Source: PALSA-600 sp037142875 (GTDB lineage Bacteria; Actinomycetota; Thermoleophilia; Gaiellales; Gaiellaceae). Taken from it: a DNA stretch of 9,691 nucleotides. The translations under genes were made by a program, and so were the position numbers. A model generated the notes under the pieces. That model ran no database searches, was not told where the DNA came from, and saw nothing but the letters and a program-made list of their open reading frames with translations. The stretch's first letter is position 1. Every line of letters starts with the position of its first letter. This document shows positions 6,179 through 9,691 of this stretch, piece after piece. The stretch lies in the NCBI GenBank assembly GCA_037142875.1, contig JBAWZV010000022.1, positions 1 through 9,691 on the forward strand, written 5' to 3'.

Positions 6179-6679
6179 CTACATGTGTTCACAGTCGTCC
6201 ATCGACATCGAGGAGCCGCTGCCCGTCGTCGCGGGCGTCGCGTTCGGCGGTGCGTACGCGGCCCCGCCGCTCCCGATCTTCGCGCTGTTTCCGCCCGCCG
6301 CCGAGGAGGTCGCCATCAGCATCGTCGCGTGCGTCATGCTGCTTCGAACCGGATCCCAGACGTGGTACATGCCGACCTTGACGCTGACGGCCAGGTGCAC
6401 GGTCTTGCCCTCGGGAATCGTCGGCGTACGCGTGGCATCGAGCCCCAGTCCCATGATCGCGAGGCCGTGCGTGAGCTTGCCCTTGTTGACAACGATGAGA
6501 TCGAGCTTGCCGGAGGCGAAGGTCTTCGGCGAGACGGTCAGCTTCCCGTCAAGCAGCGTCACGCGAACGGCAGTCGCCGTGGCCGAGAGGTGCGCGAGTG
6601 CGACGCCGCTCAGTCCGAGTCCGAGAACAATGACCGCGACGAGCACGTGCGTGCGCCCGGCAAGTGAGGTGCGGTGCAT
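6179..6679 (-). CDS. Secreted cupredoxin-like protein with degenerate ligand loop and Met/Cys/His tail
   Basis: From ATG 6679 the product has 166 residues, starting with a signal peptide (MHRTSLAGRTHVLVAVIVLG, ending VALA|H). The mature part follows the cupredoxin pattern: LTVSPKTFASGKLDLIVVNKGKLTHGLAIMG (first-His region), a TIPEGKTVHLAVSV strand, then GMYHVWDPVRSSMTHATM where blue copper proteins have the Cys-His-Met loop. The canonical Cys is absent, so a type 1 copper site is unlikely. A Gly/Ser/Ala/Pro-rich linker leads to the tail SMSMDDCEHM, a possible metal-binding end. A TTG at 6745 would add 22 residues before the signal peptide, so ATG 6679 is preferred. The purine tract GGGGAGG lies 17 bases upstream, too far for a normal ribosome binding site. 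The gene is 58 bp downstream of OsmC on the same strand. Confidence 0.78.
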   Translation of the reverse strand: MHRTSLAGRTHVLVAVIVLGLGLSGVALAHLSATATAVRVTLLDGKLTVSPKTFASGKLDLIVVNKGKLTHGLAIMGLGLDATRTPTIPEGKTVHLAVSVKVGMYHVWDPVRSSMTHATMLMATSSAAGGNSAKIGSGGAAYAPPNATPATTGSGSSMSMDDCEHM

Positions 6680-6696
6680 CGGAACAGCGTAGCCGT

Positions 6697-6717
6697 CCTC
6701 CCCTCGCAGGTCGAGGG
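6697..6717 (-). promoter_or_regulatory. Intercistronic hairpin next to a purine tract before the cupredoxin-like gene
   Basis: CCCTCG (6701-6706) and CGAGGG (6712-6717) form a perfect 6-bp stem with a 5-nt loop. In the minus-strand mRNA its 3' arm runs directly into GAGG, so the Shine-Dalgarno-like GGGGAGG (complement of 6697-6703) is partly inside the stem. It may modulate translation of the downstream gene. Confidence 0.3.
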
Positions 6718-6737
6718 CGCGAGAGAGTAGCGCTTCG

Positions 6738-7214
6738 TCAGGCAACTGCTCGCGACCTCACGTCGATCGACGTCTCGACCGGAAGGTCGAACGAGGCGGC
6801 GACGAGGCACTTGGACTCTGCCTCCTCGGCGAGCTCCCGCGCCAGGTTGGCGTCCGAGGGTGCCGTCTCCACGTCGAGCGCCATCGTCACGCGGGTGAAG
6901 CCGAACTTGCCGTCGTGGCGCGCTCCGCACACCCCGTCCGCATCGACGGTCAGGCGGGTGTAGGCGAGGCCGGCCTTCTCGGCGAGACCCGTGAAGGTGA
7001 TTGCGAGGCACGATGCGGCGGCGGCGACGAAGAAGTCCTCCGGACTCCAGACCGTCGGATCGGCCCCACGGAACACGGTCGGCGGTGCAACCCCGACGCC
7101 GTGCTTCCCATCGACCCGCGCGACGACGCGTCGGCCGCCGACCCACTCGACCGAGACCGGGAAGTGGAACTCCTTCGACCGGACGGCCGGAGCAACCGTG
7201 AGCCCGGTCGTCAT
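6738..7214 (-). CDS. OsmC/Ohr family thiol peroxidase-like protein
   Basis: This 158-residue cytoplasmic protein is of normal length for the family. The two conserved cysteines are at residue 69 (VAAAASCLAITF) and residue 136 (EAESKCLVAASF), the peroxidatic and resolving positions of OsmC-type organic hydroperoxide reductases. The preceding block DPTVWSPEDFFVAAAASC is also family-typical. Members reduce organic or fatty acid hydroperoxides with dithiol donors; some have other thiol roles. ATG 7214 is chosen because GAAGGGG (complement of 7220-7226) lies five bases upstream and homology begins right after it. The longer frame from 7286 has no such support. The start codon overlaps the stop of the eroded DUF2892 frame as ATGA. 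It heads the intact part of the minus-strand operon with the cupredoxin-like, membrane and YHYGN proteins. Confidence 0.9.
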   Translation of the reverse strand: MTTGLTVAPAVRSKEFHFPVSVEWVGGRRVVARVDGKHGVGVAPPTVFRGADPTVWSPEDFFVAAAASCLAITFTGLAEKAGLAYTRLTVDADGVCGARHDGKFGFTRVTMALDVETAPSDANLARELAEEAESKCLVAASFDLPVETSIDVRSRAVA

Positions 7215-7324
7215 GCCAGCCCCTTCGCAGGCACCCGGCACGTGCTCAGACCGAGAGCCGGTAGATCGGGCACATCGCGACCGCACCGGACGGCTCTGTC
7301 GAGATTGCTCATGTTCCGGAACAT
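7211..7324 (-). pseudogene. Eroded DUF2892 (YgaP-like membrane protein) gene with intact start and ribosome binding site
   Basis: A 37-codon frame starts at ATG 7324 behind GGAGGT (complement of 7329-7334) four bases upstream. It begins MFRNMSNLDRAVR, the typical opening of DUF2892 small membrane proteins. The next +1 frame then reads GAVAMCPIYRL, and the original frame resumes with LGLSTCRV. In intact members the last two form one C-terminal block (CP-Y-LLG-STC). The sequence therefore looks like a DUF2892 gene that lost the two membrane helices in the middle and one further base between CPIYRL and LGLSTC. The frame ends in a TGA that overlaps the OsmC start codon (ATGA). The remaining short frame may still be translated and couple translation into OsmC. 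Confidence 0.65.
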
Positions 7325-7358
7325 CGGGACCTCCTCAGGTCGAATTCGACGCTTTCGT

Positions 7359-7384
7359 CATCTACAACTGCACAACGGTAGATG
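7359..7384. promoter_or_regulatory. Inverted repeat in the divergent promoter region, candidate operator
   Basis: CATCTAC (7359-7365) and GTAGATG (7378-7384) are perfect 7-bp arms around a 12-nt centre containing ACAAC twice. The element is less GC-rich than its surroundings. It lies between the minus-strand operon (first start at 7324) and the aldolase-like gene (start at 7471). It could bind a dimeric regulator. No confident -10/-35 pair could be assigned around it. Confidence 0.45.
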
Positions 7385-7470
7385 TTATTCCCGGATCGGC
7401 GCGGGAAGTCCGCAGATCTCCATGGGGCGACTGCTGATGTTCGAGCCTGCGCGTATGTCAGACTTGGGCC

Positions 7471-8598
7471 ATGAGCTCCGCAACAGAGCCTCGTTCGGAG
7501 ACCGGGCGGGGTCAACAGGCGCACGTCGCCTCCTACGCGCTCACCGGCTGCCCCGATCCGCGGCTCGAGGGGTTTGCAGCCGCGCTCTCGGCGGCCCTCG
7601 ATGCAGCTGGATTCGCGCGGGCGCTCGACACGAAAGAGGCATCGCTCGTCGTCAACCTCGTCGATGTCGCCGATCCGAAGCCGTACCGACGCGGGTCGCG
7701 CGGGACGTTCGTCGCCGGCGTCTTCGCACAGGACACGCCGCCGGCGAGCTTCGACGAAGGGCTGCGCCAGGGCTACCCGATGCTCGTGCGGGCACTGGCT
7801 AACGTCGCGCTCTGTTATGTCCCCGGCGAGGGCGTGTTCTTCACGACGATGGAGCGCGGTCACTACTCGGTACGCGCCGACGGCGCCGCGCTCGCCGCCG
7901 CGGTGGTCGAGCGTCTCGATCCGCTCGCACGCTCGCGCCTCGTGATCGACAACGACTTCGTCCCCGACCTCGAGCCCGAGCTCTGGCACGGCGATGAGAT
8001 CACCCGCCAGATCTCCGCCGCCGGCGAGCGGCTCGACCGTCTCGGCCTGCTCCCCGCCCCGTTCCCGATCGAGGAGCTGCTCTCCGAGCGGGAGCTACGT
8101 CACGTCAAGCGCCTCTACGGGATCGGGGGCCTGTCGTACGGCAACCTCTCGGCGCGCAAGGATACAAACCGCTTCTGGATGAGCGCAAGCGGCGTGGACA
8201 AGGGGAAGCTCGTCCAGCCGGGCCGCGACATCCTCCTCATCTCCGGGTACGAGCCCGACGCGGCCCGGATGACGATCAGCGTCTCGCCGGAGATCGAGCC
8301 GCTGCGGGCCTCGGTCGACGCGATCGAGCACTGGATGATCTACCAGCACCATCCCGAGATCGGCGCGATCCTGCACGTCCATGCCTGGATGGACGGGATC
8401 GCAGCGACGGACATCAACTTCCCGTGCGGTACGGCCGAGCTCGCGACGGCCGTGTCAGCGCTGATCGCCGCGGAGCCGGATCCGCTCCACGCCGTCGTGG
8501 GGCTACGAAACCACGGCATCACGGCGACAGGCGAGAACCTCGAGGAGATCCTGAACCGGATCGAACCGACGCTCCGCCGGCACGTCCCGATGAGCTAA
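7471..8598 (+). CDS. Class II aldolase/adducin family protein with an uncharacterised N-terminal domain
   Basis: This 375-residue protein has two parts. Residues about 200-375 form a class II aldolase/adducin domain: RLYGIGGLSYGNLSARKD, WMSASGVDKGKLVQPGRDIL, then the zinc-type His pair in AILHVHAW (residues 302 and 304) and a third His in RNHG (residue 348). Such enzymes use a metal to cleave or epimerise phosphorylated sugars or related hydroxy acids. The catalytic acid of fuculose aldolase falls at Asp 283 (ASVDAIEHW), where Glu is usual. Residues 1-about 190 are unlike the aldolase fold, and I do not recognise them; they contain SLVVNLVDVADPKPYRRGSR and VFFTTMERGHYSVRADGAAL. The substrate is unknown. 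ATG 7471 is the only sensible start, and its ribosome binding site is weak. The gene is divergent from the OsmC operon and convergent with the YHYH gene. Confidence 0.83.
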   Translation: MSSATEPRSETGRGQQAHVASYALTGCPDPRLEGFAAALSAALDAAGFARALDTKEASLVVNLVDVADPKPYRRGSRGTFVAGVFAQDTPPASFDEGLRQGYPMLVRALANVALCYVPGEGVFFTTMERGHYSVRADGAALAAAVVERLDPLARSRLVIDNDFVPDLEPELWHGDEITRQISAAGERLDRLGLLPAPFPIEELLSERELRHVKRLYGIGGLSYGNLSARKDTNRFWMSASGVDKGKLVQPGRDILLISGYEPDAARMTISVSPEIEPLRASVDAIEHWMIYQHHPEIGAILHVHAWMDGIAATDINFPCGTAELATAVSALIAAEPDPLHAVVGLRNHGITATGENLEEILNRIEPTLRRHVPMS

Positions 8599-8667
8599 GG
8601 GGTAGGCCACCCGGGCGGCGTGCGCACGGCATATGCAAGAGCGCTACTGAGTACCTCCTGCAGAGCC

Positions 8668-9585
8668 TCAGCCGCCGATCGGCGTGCTGCGGTAGCAGCC
8701 GAGGACGTACGGGTAGCCGAGCGTTGCGTCGTAGTGGTAGACGGTCGTCTTCTTGCCGTTCCACAGCACCGTGCTCGTGCGCCCGTGGCAGGCGTCAAGT
8801 GCGGCGTTCGTCAGGAGCGCGCCCGAGGCGTCGCGCTCGACGTAGATCCCGAAGCCGTCACGGGCATAGCCGACGAGCGTCGAGGCGCCCGTCGCCTTCG
8901 CGAGGATGCACGGCGGGACGTCGTGGTGGTGGTAGGTCGACGACATGTCCGGATGCCCGGCGCAGAGGTCGAGAACCTCGTGGGCGGCCGCGTCACGCCC
9001 TTCGCCGTCGAGGCCGTTGTAGAGGACGACGCCGTCGTTCAGCACGCCGACCGGCCCCATGCCGAGGCAGATCGGCTTCGACGCGGCCGTCGGATTGAGC
9101 GGAACGCTCCAGGCAAACGACTGCGGCGCGATGCTGTTTGGGTTGCGGTCGTAGCTCGCTGCCGGGTCGCCTGTCCCGACCGGAAACGTGCCGCTTGTGT
9201 GATTGATCGGCAGGTCGTTCGTCTTGAGCACGCGCTTGGAGCCCTGAACGGTGACCGTCCAGGAGGCGGCCGGCCAGCTGACCGTTCCCGACACGGCGGT
9301 CTTCGCCGTCGAGTCCCAGGTCTTGGCCGTCGTGTTGATCCACGGACCAACCGCCTGCGCACCGCCCATCCCGCCGAACGACGTCGTGCACGAGTCGATG
9401 TAGCCGACCTTCGGCGACGTCGTCACGTACCCGTCTCCGAGCGGAACGGCCTTCGGATTGACCGGGCCTGTCGACGCCGGGGAGGTCGCGTACCTGATCG
9501 TCCCCCCGCTCGCCGCAAGCGCAGCCGCGGCGGCCGTGAGTGCAATAGCCGCGCCAAGAGCAAGCGCCTTGTTGAGTGCCCGCAT
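8668..9585 (-). CDS. Secreted YHYH-domain protein
   Basis: From ATG 9585 the product has 305 residues, beginning with a signal peptide (MRALNKALALGAAIALTAAA, ending AAALAAS). The C-terminal third carries the YHYH-domain features: SSTYHHHDVPPCIL, GYARDGFGIYVERDASG, and TVYHYDATLGYPYVLGCYR near the end. Cysteines (DLCAGHP, PPCIL, DACHGR, LGCYR) suggest disulfides in the exported protein. YHYH proteins are widespread secreted proteins without an established function; the histidine cluster invites a metal-binding guess, which is inference. A GTG at 9636 would extend the frame by 17 residues, but it overlaps the tRNA-Thr promoter and precedes the signal peptide, so ATG 9585 is preferred. No clear ribosome binding site is seen. 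The gene ends 69 bp from the converging aldolase-like gene, a gap without a clear terminator. Confidence 0.88.
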   Translation of the reverse strand: MRALNKALALGAAIALTAAAAALAASGGTIRYATSPASTGPVNPKAVPLGDGYVTTSPKVGYIDSCTTSFGGMGGAQAVGPWINTTAKTWDSTAKTAVSGTVSWPAASWTVTVQGSKRVLKTNDLPINHTSGTFPVGTGDPAASYDRNPNSIAPQSFAWSVPLNPTAASKPICLGMGPVGVLNDGVVLYNGLDGEGRDAAAHEVLDLCAGHPDMSSTYHHHDVPPCILAKATGASTLVGYARDGFGIYVERDASGALLTNAALDACHGRTSTVLWNGKKTTVYHYDATLGYPYVLGCYRSTPIGG

Positions 9586-9624
9586 CGGTGCCAGCGTACC
9601 CGGCGAAGCACGAAGCGCGGGCGC

Positions 9625-9633
9625 GGCTAGAAT
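9625..9633 (+). promoter_or_regulatory. Likely -10 element of tRNA-Thr (GGCTAGAAT)
   Basis: GGCTAGAAT is identical to the element before tRNA-Tyr and lies 10 bp before the tRNA-Thr 5' end. No good -35 hexamer is visible at 16-18 bp spacing. Confidence 0.55.
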
Positions 9634-9643
9634 CACGGCGAGC

Positions 9644-9691
9644 GCCCTCTTAGCTCAGTTGGTAGAGCACCTCCATGGTAAGGAGGGGGTC
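9644..9691 (+). tRNA. tRNA-Thr (anticodon GGT), 5' part, cut by right edge
   Basis: The first 48 bases of a tRNA gene are present. The 5' acceptor strand is GCCCTCT (9644-9650), followed by TA and a D arm GCTCAGTTGGTAGAGC. The anticodon stem is CCTCC/GGAGG with loop ATGGTAA, giving anticodon GGT at 9677-9679 (threonine). The sequence stops in the variable loop at GGGTC, so the T arm and 3' acceptor strand lie beyond the window. Confidence 0.93.

Noticed and set aside
7311..7324. Perfect 14-bp palindrome ATGTTCCGGAACAT
   Set aside because: It coincides with the first codons (MFRNM) of the DUF2892 remnant, so it can be explained by coding sequence; as an operator it would be placed oddly over the start codon. 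Not claimed as a site.
8599..8667. Possible bidirectional terminator between convergent genes, with GTGCGCAC and GCATATGC palindromes
   Set aside because: The only GC-rich inverted repeat has a mismatch and no loop, no U tract follows on either strand, and the 8-bp palindromes are too short to call.
8424..9630. Plus-strand frames overlapping the YHYH gene
   Set aside because: Arg-rich composition and no motifs; the minus-strand YHYH protein with signal peptide explains the region.
9586..9636. GTG start at 9636 for the YHYH protein
   Set aside because: It would put 17 residues before a clear signal peptide and overlap the tRNA-Thr -10 region; ATG 9585 fits better.

Overview
The window is GC-rich bacterial chromosome. 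Its features are short intergenic gaps, GTG starts, a PilT/minor-pilin cluster, a geranylgeranyl-reductase-like flavoprotein, and tRNA genes without an encoded CCA. Together these suggest a high-GC actinobacterium, most likely of the Thermoleophilia type. That placement is inferred from style and gene content, not from a marker gene.

Left part (1-4648): type IV pilus genes. The 5' end of pilT runs off the left edge on the minus strand, 37 bp behind a FAD-dependent geranylgeranyl-reductase-family gene on the same strand. Next come three pilin-like genes on alternating strands: a PilV/PulI-like prepilin (+), a PilW/PulJ-like prepilin (-) and a large PilX-like protein (+) that carries an apparent internal beta-sandwich domain. 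A 110-bp divergent region before the PilX-like gene is packed with abutting palindromes.

Middle part (4649-7470): tRNA-Tyr(GTA), its likely terminator hairpin, and the 3' remnant of a winged-helix regulator gene. A minus-strand operon follows, read right to left: a broken DUF2892 gene, OsmC, a secreted cupredoxin-like protein without the usual copper ligands, a polytopic membrane protein, and a secreted protein with a YHYGN motif. The operon looks like an envelope redox or metal-handling unit. That role is inference, and no member has an assigned substrate. An inverted repeat lies upstream of it, in the divergent region shared with the next gene.

Right part (7471-9691): a two-domain class II aldolase/adducin-family protein (+), a secreted YHYH-domain protein (-), and the first part of tRNA-Thr(GGT), cut by the window edge. 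Both tRNA genes have the same GGCTAGAAT -10-type element 10-11 bp before the mature 5' end.

The points most worth a second look are the eroded DUF2892 gene that keeps its ribosome binding site, the palindrome array between the pilin genes, the truncated regulator beside tRNA-Tyr, the cupredoxin-containing operon, and the domain insertion in the PilX-like protein. No CRISPR array, insertion sequence, integrase or transposase is visible.
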